Shown here piece by piece: positions 46,297 through 55,756 of a DNA stretch of 64,000 nt. Each line of letters begins with the position of its first letter. Position 1 is the first letter of the stretch. The notes below the pieces were generated by a model that had not been told where the DNA came from, ran no database searches, and saw only the letters and a list, made by a program, of their open reading frames with translations. This stretch comes from Prevotella sp. UBA6994. Lineage in GTDB: Bacteria; Bacteroidota; Bacteroidia; Bacteroidales; Bacteroidaceae. A program made the position numbers and the translations under genes. The stretch is taken from positions 1 to 64,000 of the forward strand of contig DJXW01000009.1 in NCBI GenBank assembly GCA_002449845.1. The letters are read 5' to 3'.

Positions 46297-47724
46297 ATGA
46301 AACGCATCCTATTATTATCCATTGTATATCACTTGTCTCTCATCACATCCTTTGCAGAAGTCAAGTTGCCTGCGTTTTTTGCTGATGGCATGGTATTACA
46401 ACAGCAAACCGAAGTTCGGCTTTGGGGATGGATAGACAAACTCAACAACGGAACACCCAACAAAAGAGTCACTGTCACTACTTCATGGGACAAGAAATCG
46501 TATCAAGCGAAGAGTGATGCAGATGGACGTTTTGAAGTCATCGTGCAAACTCCCATCGCCGGTGGACCATACGACATCACTTTCAATGATGGCAAGCAAC
46601 GACAATTAAGTAACATACTGATTGGAGAAGTGTGGATTTGCAGCGGTCAATCGAATATGGAAATGCAAATGAAAGGATTCAAGGGGCAACCCGTAGCAGA
46701 AGCAACCAAGGAACTGCTACAATGTGGAGACTCATTGATGCGACTTTTCTATGCTGGCAGAAAGCCTTCCATTAGTCAGCAACATGACCTGACAGGTTCA
46801 TGGAAATCTGCCAACAGTGCCAGTGTTCGTGATTTCTCTGCTACAGCATACTTTTTCGGCAAGGCATTGAGAAAAGCATTGGGAGTTCCAATCGGACTTA
46901 TCTGCACCAGTTATGGAGGTTCGGCTTGTGAGGCATGGATGGAAGCCGACTGGTTAAAGGCATTTCCCAAAGTACAACAAACCATCACAGAAGATGACGT
47001 TAACAAGTTGCGCCAACGTTGTCCTACCGCACTTTACAACGGGCAGTTGTTTCCTCTTATCGGATATGGAATCCGCGGTGCCATTTGGTATCAGGGAGAA
47101 GACAATGTACCACGTTACGATTTCTATGCTCCCCTCTTTGCCCGCATGATTCAAGGATGGCGAGAGGAATGGAAGATTGGTGACTTCCCTTTCTATTATT
47201 GTCAGATTGCTCCATACGATTATAGTCTAATTGATTGGGGACAATACAACAGTGCCTTATTGCGAGAACAACAAGCAAGAGTTGAAAACATGGTTGACAA
47301 TTGTAGGATGGCAGTATTGATGGATGCTGGCTTGGAGTACGGCATTCATCCCCGCAAGAAGAGAGAGGCTGGTGAGCGACTGGCTATTTTAGCTCTCGCT
47401 AATACTTATCAAATGAAAGGGCTGCCCGATTTTGCAACCTATAGTCAAGTAGAATTTCATGGAGACACGGCTGTAATTTCCTTCGACCGTTCTAAGGAAT
47501 GGGTGTATTTTGAAAATGGTCCTCATAGCGACAATTTCGAAATAGCAGGAAACGACCAAGTGTTTTATCCAGCCGAAGCATGGATTTCCCGCAATCGCCT
47601 TTATGTCAAGAGCGAGAAAGTAAGCCATCCTGTTGCCGTGCGATATGCATTTAAGAACTGGGCTATTGGCGACCTGATGCACGACGGTCTTCCTGTGAGT
47701 TCTTTCAGAACAGATAATTGGTAG
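46297..47724 (+). CDS. Exported SASA-type carbohydrate acetylesterase
   Basis: 475 residues from the ATG at 46297, chosen because it starts a clean signal peptide (MKRILLLSIVYHLSLITSFA). It is similar to sialate 9-O-acetylesterases and pectin acetylesterases: catalytic serine S119 in CSGQSNMEMQM, further blocks GVPIGLICTSYGGSACEAWM and AIWYQGEDN, and a late HP pair (GIHPRKK) that could supply the histidine. In this locus it probably removes acetyl groups from pectin rather than from sialic acid; no sialic-acid genes are present. The gene follows GH106 closely. Confidence 0.8.
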   Translation: MKRILLLSIVYHLSLITSFAEVKLPAFFADGMVLQQQTEVRLWGWIDKLNNGTPNKRVTVTTSWDKKSYQAKSDADGRFEVIVQTPIAGGPYDITFNDGKQRQLSNILIGEVWICSGQSNMEMQMKGFKGQPVAEATKELLQCGDSLMRLFYAGRKPSISQQHDLTGSWKSANSASVRDFSATAYFFGKALRKALGVPIGLICTSYGGSACEAWMEADWLKAFPKVQQTITEDDVNKLRQRCPTALYNGQLFPLIGYGIRGAIWYQGEDNVPRYDFYAPLFARMIQGWREEWKIGDFPFYYCQIAPYDYSLIDWGQYNSALLREQQARVENMVDNCRMAVLMDAGLEYGIHPRKKREAGERLAILALANTYQMKGLPDFATYSQVEFHGDTAVISFDRSKEWVYFENGPHSDNFEIAGNDQVFYPAEAWISRNRLYVKSEKVSHPVAVRYAFKNWAIGDLMHDGLPVSSFRTDNW

Positions 47725-47726
47725 GA

Positions 47727-47772
47727 ATGTTGAGTGTTGAGTGTTTAGAGTTTAGTGTTTAGTGATTAGTGC
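47727..47772. repeat. TTTAGTG heptamer run before a start codon
   Basis: TGTTGAG, TGTTGAG, TGTTTAG-type units end a few bases before the ATG at 47775. Confidence 0.75.
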
Positions 47773-47774
47773 TT

Positions 47775-49997
47775 ATGGTTAAGAGTTCATTATTATCCAT
47801 CCTATTGTTTGTTGCGACCGCTTTACAAGCAACGGAATATATTCCGAAGGACTATGTTTGGACTACACAAAGCAAGAACTCTAGCGAGTCGATGCCTTGT
47901 GGCGGTCACGATATAGGAATGAACGTATGGGTGGAAGATGGTGACATCTTATTCTATGCAGCTCAAAGTGGATGGTTTGACGAAAACAACACCCTACTAA
48001 AAGCAGGCAGATGGAGGATTCATCTCGACCAACTCAATCAATCAATCATTCCCTTTCGCCAAGTTTTACGTCTCGATGAGGGAGCTATTTACATAACCAT
48101 CGGCGATACGAAAGTGAGGATATGGGCAGACGTTTTTTCTCCGATGATATATGTTGAGATGGCATCTCAACATACTGGACGGGCTACCGTCAGTTATGAA
48201 AGTTGGAGGTACAAGGATAGGATTGTGAGTAAAGCAGAATGCCAACAATGTTCCTACAAATGGTTTTTACCCAAAGATTGCACCACTTTTGCCGATAGTA
48301 TTCAAGTAGATGGCAACCGATTATCATTCTCTCATCAAAACAGGGAACTAACTGTTTTTGACTTTACCGTCAACAGGGAACATTTAGATGACATCAAGGC
48401 ACAATTATATAACCCTCTTGGTGGAAGAGAAATGCGTGGTATCATGACCGTTCCAGGTTTCCAGTTTATTGGAACCACATACGGCACATACGCATCCACT
48501 GATTATCAGTCGTGGAATTTTCAAAACCAACATTTCAAGAAAGCCACTTTCACCATTTCTCTCCATGTAGATGAGCAAAAGGGAAACAACAACAATTCAC
48601 CTCTGACAAATGCTCGCGAATCAAGGAAAAGAAGTAGTCAGTGGTGGCATGATTACTGGCAAAGGAGTTGGATTCAGACCGACAGTCAAAATTCCGAACT
48701 CACACGTATCATCCGTAATTACGAACTCTTCCGTTATATGCTCGCGTGCAACGCATACGGACAATGGCCAACAAAGTTTAATGGAGGATTGTTTACCTTC
48801 GACCCCGTTTATGTAGATTCTGCTTCAACATTCACCCCAGACTATCGCAAATGGGGCGGAGGAACAATGACGGCACAAAACCAACGATTGGTATATTGGC
48901 CCATGTTGAAAAGTGGTGACATCGACATGATGAAAGCCCAATTCGATACTTACCTGAGACTCCTGCCTACAGCTACCGTACGTACCAAATATTATTGGGG
49001 ACACGATGGTGCATCATTCACCGAACAATTAGAAAACTTCGGCTTACCCAATCCAGCTGAATACGGGAAGCACCTTGAAGGAAGCGACTATGGCGTTGAG
49101 CGTAACGCATGGTTGGAATATGAATGGGATACTGCCCTTGAATTTTGCATGATGATACTTCAGGCAGATCAGCAACAAGGTCATCTTTTCGATTATCCCA
49201 AATACGTTCCTCTCATCGAGCAATGTCTGAAGTTCTTTGACGAACACTATCAGTACCAAGCCAAGAAGATGGGAGCTAAAGCTTTGACCGATAGTGGCAA
49301 GTTGGTTATCTTTCCAGGTTCTGGTTGCGAGACATACAAGATGGCATACAACCCATCCAGTACGATAGCTGCCTTACAAACGGTCAATCAAGCATTCATC
49401 AAGATACAAGAAAAGAGAGCCCTTTCTGTCGATTCCTCCTTCATCCAATATCATTCTTCATTGGCTAATAGAATCCCGGAAATACCATTGCGAACCATCG
49501 ACGGAGACGCCTGCATTGCACCAGCCATTGCATGGGCTCGCATACAAAATGTGGAAACACCACAGCTCTATCCTGTCTTTCCGTGGCGCATCTACGGAAT
49601 GGGAAGACCACAACTGCAAATTGGCAGAAACACCTACCACAAAGACCCTCACGTCATTGCCATGCGCAGCAGTAAGGGATGGAAGCAAGACAATATTTGG
49701 GCAGCTTGCTTAGGACTCACTGATGAAGCCAAACAACTCACCATAGAGAAATTCGCCGATGGTCCTTATCGTTTTCCAGCATTCTGGGAATCAGGATTTG
49801 ATTGGGCTCCCGACCACAATCGCGGTGGCTCAGCCATGATTGGCTTGCAAGAAATGCTCTTGCAAGAAAAGCCCGATGGCACTCCTATTCTTTTCCCTGC
49901 ATGGCCAAAGGAATGGAATGTGAGTTTCAAACTTCACGGTAGCAACGGGCAAGTTATCGAAGCAAGTATCGTGAACGGACTTGTGATTGAAGATTGA
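47775..49997 (+). CDS. DUF5703-like (GH95-related) exported glycosidase
   Basis: A 740-residue protein starting at the ATG at 47775; an open frame at 47769 uses GTG and adds only two residues. The signal peptide is MVKSSLLSILLFVATALQA. The N-terminal beta domain resembles DUF5703 (SMPCGGHDIGMNVWVEDGDI, GRWRIHLDQLN). An alpha/alpha barrel follows (about 295-650) with GQWPTKFNGGLFTFDPVYVD, KWGGGTMTAQNQRLVYWPML and GSGCETYKMAYN. It is related to GH95-type alpha-L-fucosidase/galactosidase enzymes; the sugar is unknown. It sits next to the GH78 gene. Confidence 0.7.
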   Translation: MVKSSLLSILLFVATALQATEYIPKDYVWTTQSKNSSESMPCGGHDIGMNVWVEDGDILFYAAQSGWFDENNTLLKAGRWRIHLDQLNQSIIPFRQVLRLDEGAIYITIGDTKVRIWADVFSPMIYVEMASQHTGRATVSYESWRYKDRIVSKAECQQCSYKWFLPKDCTTFADSIQVDGNRLSFSHQNRELTVFDFTVNREHLDDIKAQLYNPLGGREMRGIMTVPGFQFIGTTYGTYASTDYQSWNFQNQHFKKATFTISLHVDEQKGNNNNSPLTNARESRKRSSQWWHDYWQRSWIQTDSQNSELTRIIRNYELFRYMLACNAYGQWPTKFNGGLFTFDPVYVDSASTFTPDYRKWGGGTMTAQNQRLVYWPMLKSGDIDMMKAQFDTYLRLLPTATVRTKYYWGHDGASFTEQLENFGLPNPAEYGKHLEGSDYGVERNAWLEYEWDTALEFCMMILQADQQQGHLFDYPKYVPLIEQCLKFFDEHYQYQAKKMGAKALTDSGKLVIFPGSGCETYKMAYNPSSTIAALQTVNQAFIKIQEKRALSVDSSFIQYHSSLANRIPEIPLRTIDGDACIAPAIAWARIQNVETPQLYPVFPWRIYGMGRPQLQIGRNTYHKDPHVIAMRSSKGWKQDNIWAACLGLTDEAKQLTIEKFADGPYRFPAFWESGFDWAPDHNRGGSAMIGLQEMLLQEKPDGTPILFPAWPKEWNVSFKLHGSNGQVIEASIVNGLVIED

Positions 49998-50030
49998 AGA
50001 TTAAAAATTGAAAATTGAAAATTGAAGATT
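49985..50030. repeat. GAAGATT/GAAAATT heptamer run overlapping a stop codon
   Basis: Units GAAGATT, GAAGATT, AAAAATT, GAAAATT, GAAAATT, GAAGATT lie between the DUF5703 stop and the GH78 start. The inverted complement lies 480 bp downstream inside the GH78 gene (50466-50508). Confidence 0.85.
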
Positions 50031-50043
50031 AATAATTGATGAT

Positions 50044-52803
50044 ATGAATGCGATTTCAAGAATATGTACTTGTGTTTTTCTCGTTGTATTCTGTTTGACT
50101 TCCACTTGTGCCAAACTGGTCATTACAAAAACACTTTGCAATTATCAAAGTGGAGAAATGGCGATAGCAGAAGGAAAGATACGTGTGGGATGGCAATATC
50201 TTGATGACCAAGATGCATCCTTTATACAGAAATCATATCAAATCGTAGTTCACGAACGAGTTACTCGTCGTATGATATACGATAGTGGAAATGTCATTTC
50301 TGATGAGAGCCAGTTGATTGAAATCCCTACATTAACTCCCAACCAATACGGTTACACATGGAAAGTTAGAATTACCACGTATTCAGATCATCATAAAAAA
50401 GGAAAGGACCATTATTCCCCTTGGAGCAAGGAACAAATCATTCGTGTCACACCTAACTATCTTCAAGCTCCAATTTTCAATCTTCAATCTTCAAACTTCA
50501 ATTTTCGATCTCCCAAGTGGATAGGTGCCATCACCAAGAAAGACGCAAAGATTCCCGATGGCAGATGGAGTAATGCCGTCTTTAAGCAAGATTCTTTCAA
50601 GAACAAATGGAAAGACGTAGATACACTCTCTACTAAAAGCATCATCCTCAGAAAAGAGTTCAAGGCAAAGAAAGAAATTGTTGATGCCGTGGTGTATGTA
50701 TGTGGACTTGGGCATTATGAATTGCGTATGAACGGAAAGAAAATTGGCGATAGTGAGTTTGCGCCATTATGGAGTGAATACAGTCAAACGGTTTACTATA
50801 ATCTATTCGACGTAACCCAACAATTACGCACGGGCAGCAATGCCATTTCCGTCTTGCTTGGCAACGGTTTCTTCAATGTACAGCGAGGTGGCAGATACAG
50901 CAAGCTGCAAACCAGTTTTGGTCCTCCACAACTATTCTTCCGCTTAGACATCACCTATAGTGACCATACCACCGAACAAATAATCAGTGACGATAGCTGG
51001 AAGTGGGATTTCAGTCCTATCACCTTCAACAGCATCTATGGAGGTGAGTCATACGATGCACGATTAGAACAACCAGGACATGATCGTCCTGACTTTAAAG
51101 ACAGCAAATGGCGACCGGCAATCATTGTGGAGGGACCAACAGGAAAGTTACGTCCACAAACCGCCTTACCCGTTAAGGTCATGGAACACTTCAATATCCA
51201 ATCATGGAAAGCCATTCCCAAAGACTCCATTGATGCTGCCTCGCAAAAGACTCGTCGCACCGTAGCTCCCTCAGCCTTTGTTTGCAACATGGGACAAAAC
51301 CTTGCTGGCTTTCCCACCATCACCGTTTCAGGAAAAAGAGGACAAAAGATCACACTCATTGTCTCTGAAAGACTCACCCCACAAGGAGCTTGTGACCAAT
51401 CTCAAACTGGTCGCCAACATTATTATGAATACACGCTCAAAGGTAAAGACTCGAATGACAAAAAGGATTCCTTAGAAACTTGGCAACCCCGATTCTCTTA
51501 TTATGGTTTCCAATACATACAAGTAGAGGGTGCAGTCTTAGAAGGACAACCCAATCCATTGCAATTACCCATCATCCACAACCTACAAAGTTGCTTCATC
51601 TACAATTCCGCCCCCGAGACCTCCACATTCTGGTGTAACAATGACCTGTTCACCAAGACCCATCGTCTCATTGAACGGGCAGAACGCAGCAATATGCAAG
51701 CAGTACTTTCCGACTGTCCCCATCGGGAGAAATTGGGATGGCTGGAACAAGACCATCTTTGTGGTCCCTCATTGTTGTATAACTACGACATGACCACACT
51801 GATTCCGAAAATCATCAGAGACATCGTCGATACACAGAAAGATGATGGCATGGTGCCTACCACGGCTCCACAATATGTATCCTTCGGCAATCTCTTTGAC
51901 GATTCTCCCGAATGGGGTTCTACGCTTATCATTCTCCCATTCATGTATTATGACATGTATGGTGACAGTACACTCATTACTGACAATTATCATGCCATGC
52001 GCAGATACGTGGATTACCTCACCTCTCGTTCAGATGACGGAATCGTCAGTCATGGATTGGGCGACTGGTACGACTATGGTCCTTGGCGAGCAGGATTCTC
52101 CAAGAACACACCTGTTCCCTTAGTGGCTACCGCTCATTACATCTATGATTTACAACTCATCTGCGAGGCAGCTAAGATGGTAGGACATCATGCTGACGAA
52201 CAAAAATACCAGGCATTATACAAGCAAGTGGTCAATGCCTTCAACCGTCATTTCTACAAACCCGACTCATGTTATTACGGCACTGGCAGTCAGACAAGCA
52301 ATGCCCTACCCCTTTTCTTAGGTATCTGCGGTGAAAACAAGGAGGCTGTCTTGCAGAGCCTCATCCATGATATTCATGCTCATGGCGACCGTCTCACCAC
52401 GGGCGACGTTGGCAATCGCTATCTCTTCCGTGTGTTGGCAGACAATGGTCAAGACGAATTGCTTTTCAAGATGCTCAACCATTACGAGACACCTGGTTAT
52501 GGTTTTCAGATGATTCAGGGAGCCACTACGCTCACTGAGCAATGGGATCCCCGACAGGGTTCTTCATGGAATCATTTCATGATGGGACAGATAGACGAGT
52601 GGCTTTTCCGCTCTCTCGTGGGCATCAAACAGAAACCTGGTACTCATGGTATGCGTCATCTCGTCATCACTCCCCAATCCGTTGGAGACATTCAGCAAGT
52701 ACGTGCTTCCATCGAGACGCTCTACGGAAAAATCATTGTCGATTACGATGAAAAGACGGGAAAACGCCACATCACCATTCCCAACGGTTGTACTCTCGAA
52801 TAA
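50044..52803 (+). CDS. Exported GH78 alpha-L-rhamnosidase with repeat-coded segment
   Basis: A 919-residue enzyme with a signal peptide (MNAISRICTCVFLVVFCLTS). It has two N-terminal beta domains (about 25-140 and 165-330), a CBM67-like part (VYVCGLGHYELRMNGKKIGD), and the (alpha/alpha)6 barrel with SDCPHREKLGWLEQDHL: D557, R561, E562 and E568 match GH78 catalytic positions. A C-terminal beta-sandwich ends the chain. Residues about 140-155 (APIFNLQSSNFNFRSP) are coded by the inverted GAAGATT run. Family role: removal of rhamnose from pectic chains outside the cell. Confidence 0.9.
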   Translation: MNAISRICTCVFLVVFCLTSTCAKLVITKTLCNYQSGEMAIAEGKIRVGWQYLDDQDASFIQKSYQIVVHERVTRRMIYDSGNVISDESQLIEIPTLTPNQYGYTWKVRITTYSDHHKKGKDHYSPWSKEQIIRVTPNYLQAPIFNLQSSNFNFRSPKWIGAITKKDAKIPDGRWSNAVFKQDSFKNKWKDVDTLSTKSIILRKEFKAKKEIVDAVVYVCGLGHYELRMNGKKIGDSEFAPLWSEYSQTVYYNLFDVTQQLRTGSNAISVLLGNGFFNVQRGGRYSKLQTSFGPPQLFFRLDITYSDHTTEQIISDDSWKWDFSPITFNSIYGGESYDARLEQPGHDRPDFKDSKWRPAIIVEGPTGKLRPQTALPVKVMEHFNIQSWKAIPKDSIDAASQKTRRTVAPSAFVCNMGQNLAGFPTITVSGKRGQKITLIVSERLTPQGACDQSQTGRQHYYEYTLKGKDSNDKKDSLETWQPRFSYYGFQYIQVEGAVLEGQPNPLQLPIIHNLQSCFIYNSAPETSTFWCNNDLFTKTHRLIERAERSNMQAVLSDCPHREKLGWLEQDHLCGPSLLYNYDMTTLIPKIIRDIVDTQKDDGMVPTTAPQYVSFGNLFDDSPEWGSTLIILPFMYYDMYGDSTLITDNYHAMRRYVDYLTSRSDDGIVSHGLGDWYDYGPWRAGFSKNTPVPLVATAHYIYDLQLICEAAKMVGHHADEQKYQALYKQVVNAFNRHFYKPDSCYYGTGSQTSNALPLFLGICGENKEAVLQSLIHDIHAHGDRLTTGDVGNRYLFRVLADNGQDELLFKMLNHYETPGYGFQMIQGATTLTEQWDPRQGSSWNHFMMGQIDEWLFRSLVGIKQKPGTHGMRHLVITPQSVGDIQQVRASIETLYGKIIVDYDEKTGKRHITIPNGCTLE
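50466..50508. repeat. Inverted heptamer run inside the GH78 gene
   Basis: AATTTTC, AATCTTC, AATCTTC, AAACTTC, AATTTTC units, the reverse complement of 49985-50030. The reading frame stays open. Confidence 0.8.
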
Positions 52804-52861
52804 TGTGGCGAGGAGAAGCATTCCTTTTCACATTCGGTCATTGTGTTTGGAAACAAAGGTA

Positions 52862-52940
52862 ACTATGCAAGAAACCATCGGTCACCATATAAGAAACCAC
52901 TGGTTACTCTATGAGAAACCGATGGTCACCATGCAAGGAA
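52862..52940. repeat. ACCATCGGT palindromic repeat, copy 3
   Basis: Units AAACCATCGGTCACCAT, AAACCACTGGTTACTC and AAACCGATGGTCACCAT follow the GH78 stop. Confidence 0.7.
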
Positions 52941-53007
52941 ACAAACGAATACAAATACCGTCAATAAAAAACAAATAATAATTGTTCAACTTTTCAATAT
53001 AATTACG

Positions 53008-53015
53008 TATCTTTG
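53008..53015 (+). promoter_or_regulatory. -7 box for the pectate lyase gene
   Basis: TATCTTTG is an exact TAnnTTTG box, 34 bases before the ATG at 53050. A TTG at 52982-52984 is a possible -33 element at slightly long spacing. Confidence 0.55.
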
Positions 53016-53049
53016 TAGGCAAATCTACAAACTCAAATCAAATAACAAG

Positions 53050-55755
53050 ATGAAAAAATTATTGATGACAAATGTATTGACCATGATAGGGCTCTGTGCA
53101 ATGGCACAAAGCATCGACTTCAACATGACCAATCGGTCGATGGAGGAAGTAAATGAGCCCAATTATATCTCATGGCCGGTAAACACGGTGCAGAGTGAAT
53201 CGAAAACACTTGACAACGGTGTGACGTTAACATTAACGGCTTGCGACGGAGCAAACGTATTACGTGCCCAATGGAACAAGAATACCGTCACTTTGGGAAA
53301 GAACGGAGCTACGGGACTACGGTTGTTGGGCGACGGCGTACAGGCATTTGTGTTGGACGATGATAACAACACGCCCAACATCACAGAGGGCAGCACAGCC
53401 ATTATGTTGACCATAGAAGGACTGGAAGCCGGACAACACTCTCTGCTTGCTTACCACAACTACAAGGATGGCAACACCACATTGCCAGATATTCAGGTGG
53501 AAGTAAACGGACAAGTATTGGCTTCTGGCGTGAAATATTCGTGCAACGTACAAAAGCCATCTGAAACGGGTTCGTCATTCGTGGAGTTTACAGCAGTGGA
53601 AGGCCAGCCCGTAGTCATCAAATACTCCACGACTCCCGTTAGCGGAAAGACATACGGTTCTACATGTATGACCTTGAATGGATTGGAGTTTGACGTGAAT
53701 CCCTATTCTGCGATGGATCCTACTCCAGACAATTACGATTTCCATGCTGACGGAAAGAATGAGATAGGAACTAAGAGCGTAACCCTACGATGGACTCCCG
53801 CAAACGTAGCTGTGTCGCATCGGTTGGTGTTTGGCACTGATTCCACGGAAGTAGCCAATGCTACAGCCTATCAATATACGGGTAAAAATGCCCAATACGA
53901 AGCCACGGGATTGTCACCTTTGCAGAAATATTGGTGGCGTGTGGACGAGGTAGATGAAAAAGGTAATGTTTACAAAGGCAAAACATGGTGTTTTCAACCC
54001 CGAAGGTTGGCGTTTCCAAGTGCTGAAGGTTATGGTCGTTTCGCCATAGGTGGACGTGGAGGAATCGTGTATCATGTTACGTCATTGGATGATGATGCTA
54101 CCAATCCCCAACCAGGCACATTCCGCTATGGCATCAGCAATATCCACGGTCCAAGAACCATTGTCTTCGACGTAGCGGGAACCATTCACCTGAAGGCTCG
54201 CCTCACCTGCTCAGACAAATATGTCACCATTGCCGGCCAGACAGCCCCAGGACGTGGTATCATGTTCCGTGGTGCTCCATTCGGAATGCAAAGTGACGGT
54301 ATCACCCGATTCATCCGTGCTCGTCGCGGACATATCAGCAGCGAAGACAGTGACGACAAGGGATTAGACGGATTAGGAATGGCTGGCAACGACCATTCCA
54401 TCATGGACCACTGTTCTATCTCCTGGACCATCGATGAGGCATTCTCATCACGAAACGCCAAGCATATCACCCTACAAAACACCCTTATCTCTGAGGCATT
54501 GAATATCGCTGGTCACCCCAATTACAGCGAAGGCAGCGGACATGGTTATGCGGCAACCATCGGCGGCGGTGAATACGGCGCCGTAGGTAGTTCGTTCCAC
54601 CACAATCTTTTGGCTCATAACGAGGGGCGCAACTGGAGTATCTCTGGTGGATTGGATGGAAAGGGTTATTATGACGGTCACCACGACATTTTCAACAATG
54701 TGGTCTATAACTGGGGTGGACGTGCTTGCGACGGTGGCACTCATGAACTGAACTTCGTCAACAACTATTACAAGAAAGGACCAGCCACTTCTCAAAATTA
54801 TATCTTGCGTCATCAATTTGAAGGCACAGGGCAAGGCACGCAACGTGCTTACGTGAGCGGAAATATCCGTGAGGAGACCAGTGGCAGATTGACGCAAGAC
54901 AAGGAAGGAACCACCTATCGCTACGACTTGTCTAACGACCAGGTACTGGATTGGGAGCCCTGGAGCAAAGAACCATTCTTCCCCAGTTATGCAACCATCG
55001 AAACGGCTGAGGCTGCATTCAAGAACGTACTGTGCAACGTAGGTTGCAACCAACCCGAATTGGACAACCATGACACACGTATCATCCAAGAAACATTGCT
55101 TGGTACTACATCTACCGTTGGTTCGAAAGGAAAAAGAAAAGGCATCATCGACCATGAGGATGACTCAGAAGGTTTTGCAGGTTTGAACATCATCGAAGCA
55201 CAACGTGAGGCTGACTGGGACACCGACCAAGACGGTATTCCCAATTGGTATGAGAAAGTAACGGGAACTGACATTAACCTTCCCAACAACAACGAATGCC
55301 ACGACAATTATAATTATTATACCGATTTGGAGCAATATCTCAACTGGATAGCTGAACCCAATTTCATCTTGAATGGTGCCGAAGAGAAAGCCATCGACTT
55401 AAAACCTTATTTTGCGGGATATAAAAACTTTGAAGTAGTTGATGATTCTGTTCGTCCTACTAATGGTTTTGTGTGGAATTTCGAAGGTACTACTCTCAAA
55501 GTACAAGACCTTTTCGGAAGAGATACTTCAAGAAGACAATTTATCTTAGTAACCGTGAAGGACCCAAATACCGACATCACACTTACCCGCCAATTCAATT
55601 TTGCAACCATTGGCGGTAATCTTTCAGGGATTGTCGAAGTAAAAGACAACGAACATTCAAAGTCATCTCCTATTTACAACATAGCAGGTCAACGCATTTC
55701 CCAGTCACAAAAGGGAATCAACATTCAAAACGGAAAGAAATTTATCAAGAAATAA
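53050..55755 (+). CDS. PL1-family pectate lyase with C-terminal sorting tail
   Basis: A 901-residue secreted enzyme (signal peptide ends near MAQ, residue 20). Residues about 25-215 are a beta domain of the carbohydrate-binding type and about 225-310 a fibronectin-III-like module (SVTLRWTPANVAVSHRLVFG). The PL1 helix begins near residue 323 (SAEGYGRFAIGGRGG) and contains GPRTIVFDVAGTIHL, HSIMDHCSISWTIDEAF, HHNLLAHNEGRN and HDIFNNVVYNWGG, with Ca-binding-type acidic residues. The end carries YNIAGQRISQSQKGINI and NGKKFIKK, like Prevotella type-IX-type C-terminal tails. It cuts polygalacturonan by elimination in known members. It begins a new transcription unit (promoter box at 53008). Confidence 0.88.
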   Translation: MKKLLMTNVLTMIGLCAMAQSIDFNMTNRSMEEVNEPNYISWPVNTVQSESKTLDNGVTLTLTACDGANVLRAQWNKNTVTLGKNGATGLRLLGDGVQAFVLDDDNNTPNITEGSTAIMLTIEGLEAGQHSLLAYHNYKDGNTTLPDIQVEVNGQVLASGVKYSCNVQKPSETGSSFVEFTAVEGQPVVIKYSTTPVSGKTYGSTCMTLNGLEFDVNPYSAMDPTPDNYDFHADGKNEIGTKSVTLRWTPANVAVSHRLVFGTDSTEVANATAYQYTGKNAQYEATGLSPLQKYWWRVDEVDEKGNVYKGKTWCFQPRRLAFPSAEGYGRFAIGGRGGIVYHVTSLDDDATNPQPGTFRYGISNIHGPRTIVFDVAGTIHLKARLTCSDKYVTIAGQTAPGRGIMFRGAPFGMQSDGITRFIRARRGHISSEDSDDKGLDGLGMAGNDHSIMDHCSISWTIDEAFSSRNAKHITLQNTLISEALNIAGHPNYSEGSGHGYAATIGGGEYGAVGSSFHHNLLAHNEGRNWSISGGLDGKGYYDGHHDIFNNVVYNWGGRACDGGTHELNFVNNYYKKGPATSQNYILRHQFEGTGQGTQRAYVSGNIREETSGRLTQDKEGTTYRYDLSNDQVLDWEPWSKEPFFPSYATIETAEAAFKNVLCNVGCNQPELDNHDTRIIQETLLGTTSTVGSKGKRKGIIDHEDDSEGFAGLNIIEAQREADWDTDQDGIPNWYEKVTGTDINLPNNNECHDNYNYYTDLEQYLNWIAEPNFILNGAEEKAIDLKPYFAGYKNFEVVDDSVRPTNGFVWNFEGTTLKVQDLFGRDTSRRQFILVTVKDPNTDITLTRQFNFATIGGNLSGIVEVKDNEHSKSSPIYNIAGQRISQSQKGINIQNGKKFIKK

Positions 55756-55756
55756 C

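Noticed and set aside
47769..47775. GTG start for the DUF5703 gene
   Set aside because: The ATG two codons later gives a better signal peptide start.
54472..55155. Minus-strand 227-codon frame
   Set aside because: It lies inside the pectate lyase gene and has no family pattern.
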